From Rummeliibacillus sp. POC4 (lineage in GTDB: Bacteria > Bacillota > Bacilli > Bacillales_A > Planococcaceae): a stretch of DNA of 33,251 bases. Positions within the stretch are counted from its first letter, which is position 1. Each line of letters opens with the position of its first letter. The notes beneath the pieces were generated by a model. The model saw nothing but the letters and a program-made list of their open reading frames with translations, did not search any database and was not told the origin of the DNA. The stretch spans positions 1 to 33,251 of the forward strand of contig NZ_QWUA01000054.1 in assembly GCF_003576525.1 (NCBI RefSeq), in the 5' to 3' direction. The position numbers and the translations under genes are program-made. This document shows positions 17,183 to 25,240 of the stretch, piece by piece.

Positions 17183-17674
17183 TTACTGTTCATTAATTTT
17201 ATACACCATTGTAATAGATGTTCCTGATACTGCATAATCTTCAAAACCCAGTTTCTTATAAATATGAACTGCATCTCTATTTTCAGGGTCTACACTTAAG
17301 GAAATTGATTTATATCCTTCGCAAATTGCTTGATGTATTATCTTTTTCATTAGCAAAGTTCCTACTCCCATTCCCCTTGCTTCTTCAATCACTGCTATTC
17401 CTAATTCGGGAGTGTTATTATCTATATAACCATACCCCTTATTAGATTCGTTAAACAATCGATACCAGACTGCACCTACTGGTTGGCTATTCGTATTTAT
17501 TGCTATTAATGCTTTATCGCCTTTTCTCCCCCAATTTTCATGATATTTCTTTATATGTGCTGAGTTTATCAAATCTTCTTTGCTTGGTTTATTTTGAGGA
17601 ATATGAATAGATTCATAAAGCATATCCGTTAAAAAATCAAATTCACCTTTTTCAAGATTTCTGATTAGAACCAC
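17183..17674 (-). CDS. GNAT-family N-acetyltransferase
   Basis: A 163-residue acetyltransferase of the GNAT fold. Motif A is clear at ~91-110 (LGIAVIEEARGMGVGTLLMK), with the acetyl-CoA pyrophosphate loop R-G-M-G-V-G, followed by motif B around ISLSVDPENRDAVHIYKKLGF. The GTG start at 17674 lies 8 bases after GGGGTGGA. The substrate is unknown. It is a stand-alone gene between the arylamine acetyltransferase and a methyltransferase, all on the - strand. Confidence 0.85.
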   Translation of the reverse strand: MVLIRNLEKGEFDFLTDMLYESIHIPQNKPSKEDLINSAHIKKYHENWGRKGDKALIAINTNSQPVGAVWYRLFNESNKGYGYIDNNTPELGIAVIEEARGMGVGTLLMKKIIHQAICEGYKSISLSVDPENRDAVHIYKKLGFEDYAVSGTSITMVYKINEQ

Positions 17675-17746
17675 TGTTTATCCACCCCATTGGTTAAATT
17701 AAATTTCTATTTGAGAATGCTTGCTAATAATAATATGCAAAGATGG

Positions 17747-18497
17747 TTACTTTAATCGTGCATGAACAACCATTGAAATACTATTTGCATCAAACGTTTC
17801 TTTTTTCCATGATCCATATAAATTTATTAACTCAAAGTCATGTTGTTGTAAAAGCCCTTTTTAATTCTAATGGATATGTATATCGCAGTTTGATACTATC
17901 TTTATATTCATTTTTTGAAGAAATGTATATTGAAGTACATTCTAAAATTTGAGTCAAAGAATCATATACTTCCTTATGAATAACTTTTGTTATTTCTCCG
18001 TTTTGCTCAATCGTTTCTTCTGTAATATCAACATTTGACAGTTCATATAAAATAGGATTTCTCGTATCAAAGATTAATTCGCCGTTTGCGTTTAAATGCT
18101 TTTTGACCGACATAAATAGAGCATCTTGACTCTCATTAGTTAAGAAATGTTGGAAAGAGTTACCCGTCATATATATAAAGTTTGATTTGATAGGCAAGTT
18201 TAATTGCGTACAATCCTGAACGCTTAAGTGAATGTTAAGACCTTCATCATCAGCTTTTTCTTGTGCATACTTCAACATTCCTGCATGAATATCAACACCA
18301 TATACAAAATGTCCTTTTCTAGCTAAAGGAATTGCTAAGCGCCCTGTTCCACAAGCAAGCTCAATAATTGTTTGTTTACGTCCCTCTAAATGATCTTCTA
18401 TAAATTCTAAATCTGCCGTATAACTTTTATAGGACTCATCATATTCTTTCGGATTCGCATATTTGGATAAATTATTGCTAAATTCATTGTTAGACAT
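17747..18497 (-). pseudogene. Class I SAM-dependent methyltransferase with one-base frameshift near the 3' end
   Basis: A Rossmann-fold methyltransferase. Motif I is at ~44-57 (IIELACGTGRLAIPLARKG), the acidic residue binding the SAM ribose in VYGVDIHAGM, and motif II around LSVQDCTQLNL. The open frame ends early at 17838 with LELKRAFTTT. Removing one base of the CCC run at 17855-17857 continues the protein into LLQQHDFELINLYGSWKKE and ISMVVHARLK, stopping at 17747, the normal C-terminal strand of the family; the total would be ~249 residues. So it is either a recent frameshift or a sequencing error. ATG follows AAAAAGGAGA. The substrate is unknown. Confidence 0.85.
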
Positions 18498-18856
18498 AGA
18501 TAAATCTCCTTTTTCGAGAATGATTTCGTTACCAAGGTTCTAATTTGGGAACGTATAGTATCGGAATTTTATTTCCCACTTTGAAAATATAATGAATCAA
18601 AAATTACATTAAATTGCGAATTAAATGTGTTGAGGGCTTGCAGAAATGTATTTGATTCTAAGCATACCCTCAAGGTTTGTCATCGTCCTCTAAAAGAAGG
18701 AAAGTGAAATCCTCTCTATAAAATTTATGAGGAAATCAACATTCTATTTAATTATACTATTCAGAATGTTAATCATATAAATTCACATAAAATATAAGTT
18801 ATTCAAATACGTTTCCAAAAAACTTTGAATTTAAATGTTAAGCAAGATAAGTTCAT
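18498..18856. other. Intergenic region, no gene
   Basis: About 340 AT-rich bases with no supported reading frame. It holds the ribosome site of the methyltransferase and presumably its promoter. A loose inverted pair TTGAGGG / CCCTCAA (~18631 and ~18670), with a ~30-base loop, may be a weak terminator for the membrane-protein gene upstream on the - strand. Confidence 0.4.
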
Positions 18857-19264
18857 TTATTTTTCATCAATACAAATATCATTTTTTTCAGCAAAAGCGA
18901 TTAAATCTGCATGCATTTTTTTATATTTATAATCATTTATTTTCACATTAAATCCTTTTTTAAATTTAATATAAGTCCAATTTTTCGACTTAGAAAGTTT
19001 AATGTTAACAATATTCTTTTTGTAAATTTCCTTTTTATATATTGAGAAACCTAAAAACTTTGTCGTGCACACTAATTCGGCATCACAAATATCAAACTCA
19101 AAATTTATAAACAAAATAATTGCTGTTATAAAAATAATGAATAAAAAGATATACTCTAATATCACCGAATCATTCATTTTGGAAAATGCAGAAAAATATA
19201 AGTTCAATTGCAAAACTAAACAAATAAAAACGAATAGTTTAGATGGTCTGATTAAATAAATCAT
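18857..19264 (-). CDS. Small membrane protein with PH-like C-terminal domain, function unknown
   Basis: About 135 residues from the ATG at 19264, which follows GGAGGG by 11 bases. A longer frame to a TTG at 19330 has no ribosome site and is less likely. Two membrane helices (KLFVFICLVLQLNLYFSAF and EYIFLFIIFITAIILFINFE) are followed by a ~70-residue basic, beta-rich tail (CTTKFLGFSIYKKEIYKKNI, NWTYIKFKKG) of the kind seen in bacterial PH-like membrane proteins. No partner or role is evident from the neighbours. Confidence 0.6.
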   Translation of the reverse strand: MIYLIRPSKLFVFICLVLQLNLYFSAFSKMNDSVILEYIFLFIIFITAIILFINFEFDICDAELVCTTKFLGFSIYKKEIYKKNIVNIKLSKSKNWTYIKFKKGFNVKINDYKYKKMHADLIAFAEKNDICIDEK

Positions 19265-19532
19265 TTTCCATAAATCCCTCCAATATATGTTATAATTCAT
19301 CTCGTTAATCAATTTAACATATTTGTCCAAAATTAAAAATCATTTGTATATAAGAAGCGAATATGTCTGTTTGATTTATATTTGTATAACTAGTACTTTA
19401 AAGATTGGGAGGTTTAAGAAAAACTTTTCTCAATTATGATACTAATATCAAATTGTTGTACAAATAATTAGTTGCTAAAATAATTTGTGAAAGATGGATA
19501 AATAGAAAGTTTAGCTTCTAGAGAGGGGGGTT

Positions 19533-19835
19533 ATGATGTTTCGAGTATTTTTGGAAGTCATTCGAATTACAGCAATTTTTTTAATTCTTGGAAGCATAAT
19601 GGGTGCTTTAATAAAATTAGTTTATGGGAATTTTGGAATAAATGTTGATAATACCAATGGAGGTTGGATGGTGGGTATATCTATTCTTATAATAATTTTT
19701 GTATTGTATAGAAATAGGCTCCAATTTTCAGGGTTTTATAAAGGCGAACACAGAGTAAAACTTTCAAAAACACTTAGTGCTTTTCTTATTTCTAGTTCAG
19801 TTTTAATGTTAATCTTTGCCCCTTTAGTTCATTAA
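19533..19835 (+). CDS. Small three-helix membrane protein, function unknown
   Basis: A 100-residue hydrophobic protein on the + strand, against the surrounding - strand genes. Helices lie at ~8-30 (VIRITAIFLILGSIMGALIK), ~44-60 (GWMVGISILIIIFVLY) and ~81-98 (LSAFLISSSVLMLIFAPLV). The start is a double ATG after GAGAGGGGGGTT, a very strong ribosome site. I recognise no family. Confidence 0.65.
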   Translation: MMFRVFLEVIRITAIFLILGSIMGALIKLVYGNFGINVDNTNGGWMVGISILIIIFVLYRNRLQFSGFYKGEHRVKLSKTLSAFLISSSVLMLIFAPLVH

Positions 19836-20117
19836 CAGGAGTTTTAACATATAACTGAGAAGCTACCCATGTATTTTTCAATAATCCACCATATGATTAT
19901 GAAGCATTCTAGGAACTTTTTTATAAAATCGATATTTAAATTTACTACATAACAATCCTTATTTCATTAAAACCCTGTTCATTCCCGAAGATATAAACAA
20001 AGATCCGTTTTATATTACGCTAACCGTTATAATTAGTGTTCTTTTTCTAATAGTGCTATTTTATGTTATGTTCAGAAATGAAAGAAAGAGTTCTGCTTCA
20101 TAAGACAGTCATTATGA
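19836..20117 (+). pseudogene. Gap with relic of a small membrane protein
   Basis: There is no complete gene. From ~19935 a + strand frame without start codon reads NPYFIKTLFIPEDINKDPFY, then TLTVIISVLFLIVLFYVMFR, and ends NERKSSAS at a stop near 20103: a short soluble stretch and one clear membrane helix. It looks like the 3' end of a lost membrane-protein gene. A terminator follows immediately. Confidence 0.35.
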
Positions 20118-20121
20118 TGAA

Positions 20122-20150
20122 ACCTCCATCCTTGAAATGGAGGTTTTGTA
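20122..20150 (+). terminator. Intrinsic terminator
   Basis: ACCTCCAT (20122-20129) pairs with ATGGAGGT (20137-20144), followed by TTTGTATT. It ends the + strand small-protein region. With AAA on the other arm it could also serve the - strand gene stopping at 20183. Confidence 0.75.
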
Positions 20151-20182
20151 TTGATTCGTAAATAAGAATCCCTAGCATATGA

Positions 20183-21223
20183 TTATCGAACTTTAATACT
20201 GTAATATCGCATTGCCTTTGTAACATCTTCTATATCAAATATGCCATCGGCGACTAAGCGTTTGATGCGATATTCTATAAAATGATCGCCAACATATTGA
20301 TCTAAATGACCGACTACTTCACCGATTATTCGTGCTGATTTTATGAATTCGTTTTGTTTATCCTTCTTATGAAACTTCTTTAATGTATTGATGATGTACT
20401 CGTCGTAAAACGTTTCAGGAACACTAATTATTTTATTATTTTCCCAGATTCTTAAAACTTCTTTATCCTGACATAGTTGTTCCCATTGCTGTACAAATGT
20501 TTTTCGTTCTGTTTGCGTTAGTGCATGAGCATTTTTCTCATTTTCATAGATTTGTTTTAGTTGTTCAAATGAGAGTTCCCCCATATGTCGTAGCGTAAAG
20601 TCTATTTCAGTTGTATCAAGTTTAGTTTGATATGCTTCATTTGGATTAATGATCAAGATGTCGCTAGTTTTTTCTTTTAATAAATATAGAACTAATCTTA
20701 AACCTGTTTGCTCATGTGCATTTTCTCCAGCCCAAATAATAATAGGTTGTTGACTTGGAATTTGTTCAATTTCTAAAATAGTCTGCTTAAACTTAGCTTG
20801 ATAGTTGGTTAACATATCATCTTCATTATTTATATGTGCTCTTAACCATTCATGCCTATTAAAAATACCTTTTGATTCATGTAATTTCCAAATTGGACCT
20901 ATTGAAAATAGATCTGAAAAAGAGACAATTTTTTCTTTTTGATTGATCCCTAACTCTTTTAAAACCAATTTCAAGCTACCAGTAGGTGCATCGCCAAATA
21001 AGATATGAGTAGTATCAAATTGTGTGTGTTGTTCGCCCATTGCATGATTTTCCCGTTCTTCTAACAGGTCGTTATATGTATTTTTTATATCTAAGAAGAA
21101 CTGCTGTTCTGAATAATCTTTTCTATTTTCAACAGCTTGCATACGGAAAAAGAATTGAAATAATAAAGATTTCAATTCTTTTTCATCCAATTGATCAATC
21201 GCATCTTTCATCTCATTAAACAA
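20183..21223 (-). CDS. DUF1835 domain-containing protein
   Basis: A 346-residue cytoplasmic protein. The DUF1835 signature lies at ~72-130 (HILFGDAPTGSLKLVLKELG, then SFSDLFSIGPIWKLHE), with IIIWAGENAHEQTGLRLVLY further on. The C-terminal part (YDEYIINTLKKFHKKD onward) matches the helical domain that usually accompanies it. The biochemical role of this family is not known to me; it is common and scattered among bacilli. It lies downstream of a decayed P-loop kinase and a GNAT gene on the same strand. Confidence 0.8.
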   Translation of the reverse strand: MFNEMKDAIDQLDEKELKSLLFQFFFRMQAVENRKDYSEQQFFLDIKNTYNDLLEERENHAMGEQHTQFDTTHILFGDAPTGSLKLVLKELGINQKEKIVSFSDLFSIGPIWKLHESKGIFNRHEWLRAHINNEDDMLTNYQAKFKQTILEIEQIPSQQPIIIWAGENAHEQTGLRLVLYLLKEKTSDILIINPNEAYQTKLDTTEIDFTLRHMGELSFEQLKQIYENEKNAHALTQTERKTFVQQWEQLCQDKEVLRIWENNKIISVPETFYDEYIINTLKKFHKKDKQNEFIKSARIIGEVVGHLDQYVGDHFIEYRIKRLVADGIFDIEDVTKAMRYYSIKVR

Positions 21224-21238
21224 TTCGCCATCCCCTTT

Positions 21239-21344
21239 TCAGGAAATATTACCATGAAGTACACTAACATCAAGATGATCTTAGACTTTTTTCCTATCGT
21301 AGATTTTCCAGAGCCTCCACAACCAATCGGTACAATTTTTTCAT
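21239..21344 (-). pseudogene. Relic of a P-loop (FlaR/adenylate-kinase-like) ATPase gene
   Basis: An ATG at 21344, right after the stop of the upstream GNAT gene and behind AGGAGG, would start a kinase. One base is missing in its A run; restoring it gives MKKIVPIGCGGSGKSTI with an intact Walker A motif (21301-21324). A second shift leads into DHLDVSVLHGN, close to the LDVxVxHLD segment that follows Walker A in the FlaR-like family. Nothing beyond ~35 codons remains before the DUF1835 gene starts. Confidence 0.6.
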
Positions 21345-21875
21345 TTATACCTCCTGATAGTCTTCTAGAAGTATTCCCATAATAATTTCATCAGAGTATT
21401 TATTGTTCATATAAAGGGATTGTCTTAATGTTCCTTCTTTTTTAAACCCTGCTTTTTCGTATGCTTTTATGCCCCGAATGTTATGAGAAAATACTTCTAA
21501 TTCCAAACGATTTAGTTTAAGCTCCTCAAAAGTAAACTTTTGAGCAAGTTGAGTTGCTTCAGTACCATAACCTTTATTCAAAGTCTTTCTGCTATGCAGT
21601 GATATTCTAAAACCTGCCTTTTTATTGTCCTGGTCAATATCTAATATGGACAAATCACCTATTATTTCATTAGTATCCACTAAACAAATGGCAAAATCAT
21701 AACGTGTGGGGTCTTTACTAAACTGTTTATAACTTTTAATGATTTCATCAAGTGTAAATGACTTACGAGTACCAGTCATATACAAAAACTCTTCTTCCTG
21801 ACAAGACATATAAATGCTTTCCATATCTTCATCTTTAATAGCTCTTAAGTAAACGGATATTCCCTTTATCACCAT
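21345..21875 (-). CDS. RimJ/RimL-type GNAT acetyltransferase
   Basis: A 176-residue acetyltransferase of the protein-Nalpha or antibiotic type. It opens with the typical LRAIKDEDMESIY, carries GFRISLHSRKTLNKGYGTEA (acetyl-CoA loop, N-K-G-Y-G-T) at ~88-107, and LNRLELEVFSHNIRGIKAYEKAGF at ~120-143. This matches the RimJ/RimL subgroup in order and length. The substrate is unknown. Its stop is followed within a base by the start of the kinase relic, so the two were once an operon. Confidence 0.85.
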   Translation of the reverse strand: MVIKGISVYLRAIKDEDMESIYMSCQEEEFLYMTGTRKSFTLDEIIKSYKQFSKDPTRYDFAICLVDTNEIIGDLSILDIDQDNKKAGFRISLHSRKTLNKGYGTEATQLAQKFTFEELKLNRLELEVFSHNIRGIKAYEKAGFKKEGTLRQSLYMNNKYSDEIIMGILLEDYQEV

Positions 21876-21919
21876 AATAATTGCCTCTTTCTATTTTTAG
21901 TTAGCATTTTAGTAGCCTT

Positions 21920-21979
21920 TTATAAATTCCTCGACTTATCTTCTTCTTCAAATGGATGGTGATGGGATTATTCAAAGGA
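21920..21979 (-). pseudogene. Relic of an alpha/beta hydrolase C-terminus
   Basis: On the - strand these bases read SFE-stop-SHHHPFEEEDKS. The hydrolase at 24224-25072 has FEQSNHHPFVEEEEKF at its catalytic-His end, and the DNA is visibly similar too. So a second hydrolase copy once ended here; only its last ~20 codons are recognisable, with the Gln codon changed to TAA. Confidence 0.5.
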
Positions 21980-22125
21980 TATTACACAAAAGCATTTTTT
22001 TATTAAAGTGACACTTCCATCAGTGGAGGTTCCACCGTACAGGACGTAGCTTCAGTGTGAGAGCATACCTGATTGTTTTAGCTTTTATGTATTACATTTG
22101 TCTTTATTCGTTCGTATTAACTGTT

Positions 22126-22578
22126 TCATTTCGGAATAAAATATTCCATATAAATATCATTTTCTTTAAACCCAATTTTTTTATATAAGGGCTTACCCAT
22201 TTCCGAAGAAATTAAAAATATGTGTTGAACCTTTCTTCGTTGAGCTTCTTTTAATAATTGATTGACTAATTGCTTAGCGATTCCTTTACCTCTATAATCC
22301 GGATGTGTATACATATTCAAAATATAGTCTCTAATACCTGTTGGGTTAAAATAGCTTGGTGGAAATGAAATAAATTGAATAGCTCCTGTTGCAATAACTT
22401 TATTATCCTCTTCTACTAGCCATTGTACATATTGATGTGATGTAAGCTGGTTTTCAAAAAAGGTATTTAATTCTTCATCAATGTTAGAAGAAACTATTTG
22501 TCCTTCCTCAATCAATAATTGCTTACGTAAATCGATGATCCATTCTAAATCATCTAATGTCGCCAATCGAAAATTCAT
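22126..22578 (-). CDS. GNAT-family N-acetyltransferase
   Basis: About 150 residues from the ATG at 22578, which follows GAAAGGTGA; an upstream extension has no ribosome site. The acetyl-CoA motif is MYTHPDYRGKGIAKQLVNQL (R-G-K-G-I-A), and the C-terminus has MGKPLYKKIGF. FRLATLDDLEWIIDLRKQLL is the usual N-terminal helix. The substrate is unknown. Confidence 0.85.
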   Translation of the reverse strand: MNFRLATLDDLEWIIDLRKQLLIEEGQIVSSNIDEELNTFFENQLTSHQYVQWLVEEDNKVIATGAIQFISFPPSYFNPTGIRDYILNMYTHPDYRGKGIAKQLVNQLLKEAQRRKVQHIFLISSEMGKPLYKKIGFKENDIYMEYFIPK

Positions 22579-22747
22579 CTTATTCACCTTTCTTGGTATA
22601 CGATAGATTCTTTTATTATATAACAATATTTACTTTAATTGTAAGTGAAAATAAAGCTAAACAGTTGAAAAGGTTCCCAAACCATGGTTTAGAAACCTTT
22701 AACTTAGAATGTTTAATCTATAAACCTACCCATTCTCTTTGAACTCA

Positions 22748-22972
22748 TTACACTTCTTCGCTATACTCCGTTTTCTCATCATATTCAAGTATGTCACCAG
22801 GTTGGCAATGTAATGTCCGACAGATTTTTTCTAATGTGTCAAAGCGTATACCACGTGCTTTACCTGTTTTGAGTATCGATAAATTTGCTTGGGTAATTCC
22901 GATTTTTTCTGCTAATACTTTTGAGGAAACTTTTCTTTCTAACATGACTCGATCTAGATTAACTTTTATCAT
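22748..22972 (-). CDS. XRE-family transcriptional regulator (Cro/CI-type, YozG-like)
   Basis: A small helix-turn-helix protein, ~74 residues from the ATG at 22972 (ribosome site GTGGGAG). The five-helix Cro/CI domain fills it; the recognition part is SSKVLAEKIGITQANLSILK, then RFDTLEKICRTLHCQPGDIL. It lies directly downstream of a DUF2975 membrane-protein gene; the two form a pair common in Firmicutes. It probably represses its own operon through the three boxes at 23560-23618. Confidence 0.85.
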   Translation of the reverse strand: MIKVNLDRVMLERKVSSKVLAEKIGITQANLSILKTGKARGIRFDTLEKICRTLHCQPGDILEYDEKTEYSEEV

Positions 22973-22984
22973 AGTAACTCCCAC

Positions 22985-23518
22985 TTATATCACGTTGTTC
23001 GAATCGTCTTGCAAAGATATACCGTATTTAAATACGACATAAAGCGTATACACAATGGCTAATAAAAGAATGTTCCCAACTAGGTCTGAAGCAGAATTAG
23101 AAAAAACATTACTGACATTGTACGCATGTAGTTTCGCAAAGAACACCTGGCTTATAAACTGTAAAATGGTAATGCTAGTAATTGAGATTAGAATTAGTTT
23201 GAGGTACGTAAGGTTTTGGGGTACAAAGAAGTTTTGTTTATAAATATTACCAATCATTTTGCGTAGCGCGTGCATAATGATAAACAAACAAGCAATGATT
23301 AAAAATGCAACTAAGCTAGAAAGTACTAAAACCATTGTTATGTTTACATTTGTGTTTAAATCTAGATACTGTAATAATTGATTTTTGACGTCGTTCGGTA
23401 CAAACAACAAAGCTACAGTTGCAAATAGCAGCACTAATCCAGCAAACGCAAAGACAACTTGAAGAAACACAGTTACAATTGACAAACATTTTAAAACAAT
23501 CTTAGTAAAAAGATTCAC
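22985..23518 (-). CDS. DUF2975 four-helix membrane protein
   Basis: A 177-residue integral membrane protein with four helices: ~10-38, ~58-84, ~105-126 and ~146-166. The short cytoplasmic stretch MHALRKMIGNIYKQNFFVPQ is typical of DUF2975. The GTG start follows GGAGGCGATAAC. The XRE regulator gene begins right after its stop. The role of the DUF2975/XRE pair is not established; a membrane signal controlling the regulator is a reasonable guess. Confidence 0.8.
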   Translation of the reverse strand: MNLFTKIVLKCLSIVTVFLQVVFAFAGLVLLFATVALLFVPNDVKNQLLQYLDLNTNVNITMVLVLSSLVAFLIIACLFIIMHALRKMIGNIYKQNFFVPQNLTYLKLILISITSITILQFISQVFFAKLHAYNVSNVFSNSASDLVGNILLLAIVYTLYVVFKYGISLQDDSNNVI

Positions 23519-23559
23519 CAGTTATCGCCTCCTTCACTTAATTAAAATAATTTACTTTA

Positions 23560-23618
23560 TTATTATAAAACAACAGGGCGTTATTGTAAAACAATAATTG
23601 ATTATTGTGAAACAATAA
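23560..23618 (-). promoter_or_regulatory. Promoter and three-box operator of the DUF2975/XRE operon
   Basis: Three similar boxes start at 23560 (TTATTATAAAACAA), 23581 (TTATTGTAAAACAATAA) and 23602 (TTATTGTGAAACAATAA). They are spaced exactly 21 bases, two helical turns; the last two are near-perfect palindromes. On the - strand a promoter TTTACA (23590-23585), 17-base spacer, TATAAT (23567-23562) overlaps boxes 2 and 1. This layout fits cooperative repression, most simply by the XRE protein of the same operon. Confidence 0.7.
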
Positions 23619-23756
23619 GAACGCGTAAATATGGTTAAGATCACGCATAGTATTCATTTGAATAAAAAATTTTCAAAGGCTAAAGAAACTTTGAGCCATT
23701 TCTTATCACAAAAATCTTTTTAGCGCATTAAAATGGTTACCTCTTTCATATTCAAT

Positions 23757-24023
23757 TTAAAAATTAAGTAAAACATAGTAATTTGCAAATATATAAGCAA
23801 TATTTAACCCTATGGCAGTGATTGATTTGATGAAAGATTCTTTTAACACAATTGCGCCTATTCCTAAAAGAGCTCCACAAAATGTAACCATTGGCGGTAA
23901 AAAGAAGATACCAATACTTAAAGTTTGAAAAATAATACCATCAAAATAGGCAGCTAAAAAGCTAATTATACTAAATGTTACATTGAAGACTACACATAAA
24001 AATGACAATTTATATACTGGCAA
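23757..24023 (-). CDS. Small membrane protein, function unknown
   Basis: An 88-residue protein with three hydrophobic helices (KLSFLCVVFNVTFSIISFLA, IGIFFLPPMVTFCGALLGIG and SITAIGLNIAYIFANYYVLL). The start is a TTG behind AAGGGGGAA. I recognise no family. It stands alone between the operator region and the hydrolase gene. Confidence 0.6.
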   Translation of the reverse strand: MPVYKLSFLCVVFNVTFSIISFLAAYFDGIIFQTLSIGIFFLPPMVTFCGALLGIGAIVLKESFIKSITAIGLNIAYIFANYYVLLNF

Positions 24024-24223
24024 TGGAGTTCCCCCTTGTAACTAAAATGTTATAAGAAGCACTTTCAAAAGTTACAAGCCTATTAAATAGTTGAACAGCT
24101 ATAGAAAGCACTACTTTTTCCATCCTTTTATTTGAGATTTCAATAATTCTCAGAGCATAATTGTATATACTCAACTATCGTTTATTGGCGTAAAAAATCT
24201 GGAACAGCCTACTTGGAGACCTC

Positions 24224-25072
24224 TTATATACTATGCTTTCTAGTAGTCCCTTTTACAAAGTCCTTAAATTTTTCTTCTTCTTCAACAAATGGATGGTGAT
24301 TGGATTGTTCAAAGACAGTTAACTTAGATGTGGGAATTCGATTTGCAATTTCGTAACTAAATTCAATCGGACATTGCGCGTCATATTTTCCGCCAAATAC
24401 ATATGTATCAATATTTATAGATGGGAGCTGATTTCGAATATCAAATGATTTTACTGCGACTTTTCTAAAATAGTCTAAAGCGCGACCTATTGTACGACCG
24501 CTATTTGGAAGTGTTTGGGCATATTTTAATTTTTCTTCATTTTTAAACGACATCATCCCCCACTCAAATGACAATTTCCTTCGTTCTTCTTGTACTGTAT
24601 TTGAATTATTTAGTGCCTCCATAATTTCAATTATTCGATTGAAGTTTTTGTTTTCCTTACAGTAAATACTCTTAGCATGACTCGCGTATGCTTTACTTGC
24701 TGCACTGCAACCACATATCAATTTCGTTAAAGACTGTTTTTTTGAAGCAGCGTATTGTAAAGCAAGCATGCCACCTGTTGAATGTCCAGCAAAAGCCCAT
24801 TTAGGAATATGTAAAGCTTCACGAATCGCTTCCAAATCTAAAATAATTTCTTCTAATTTCATTTGATCATCTACTTCAATAGTTGGAGAATTGCCTGCTC
24901 CTCTGACATTGATTAAAAATACTTGGTAATGCTCTGTAAATGGATTAGCAAACCAATTGCCTTTCTCATTAAAAGCCATATAAAAATGTGTAATAGCAAG
25001 TGGCTCTCCGTTTCCCTTCACAAAATATTCGAAAGCCCCTCTTGGTGTTTCTATTATCTTTTGTTTCCACAT
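24224..25072 (-). CDS. Alpha/beta hydrolase (proline iminopeptidase/esterase-like)
   Basis: A 282-residue serine hydrolase of the alpha/beta fold. The nucleophile elbow is GHSTGG (Ser at ~residue 97). The acid is probably the Asp of GKYDAQCP, and the catalytic His lies in QSNHHPF near the C-terminus. The oxyanion region with NVRGAGNS precedes the elbow, as in proline iminopeptidases and related lactonases and esterases. The ATG at 25072, 11 bases past AAAAGG, is preferred over the GTG at 25081, which sits on the ribosome site. The substrate is unknown. A relic of a related gene end lies at 21920-21979. Confidence 0.85.
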   Translation of the reverse strand: MWKQKIIETPRGAFEYFVKGNGEPLAITHFYMAFNEKGNWFANPFTEHYQVFLINVRGAGNSPTIEVDDQMKLEEIILDLEAIREALHIPKWAFAGHSTGGMLALQYAASKKQSLTKLICGCSAASKAYASHAKSIYCKENKNFNRIIEIMEALNNSNTVQEERRKLSFEWGMMSFKNEEKLKYAQTLPNSGRTIGRALDYFRKVAVKSFDIRNQLPSINIDTYVFGGKYDAQCPIEFSYEIANRIPTSKLTVFEQSNHHPFVEEEEKFKDFVKGTTRKHSI

Positions 25073-25199
25073 AGAAGACACATCCTTTTTATTGTAAATA
25101 TAGTGTTGCTATATCCGCATTCTTATTTAAAAATTCGACAATCGTATATGAATACCTTTAAATAATGCGATTAAGGCTAAATGGTTAGATGCTACCCAA

Positions 25200-25236
25200 A
25201 AAAGGCTCGCCAATCACTTAATCGGTCAAGCCTTTT
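25200..25236 (-). terminator. Terminator of the MFS transporter gene
   Basis: On the - strand AAAAGGCT pairs with AGCCTTTT, with a small inner CCGATT/GATTGG pairing in the loop, then a run of six Ts. It lies just past the MFS stop at 25241. Confidence 0.75.
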
Positions 25237-25240
25237 CTGA

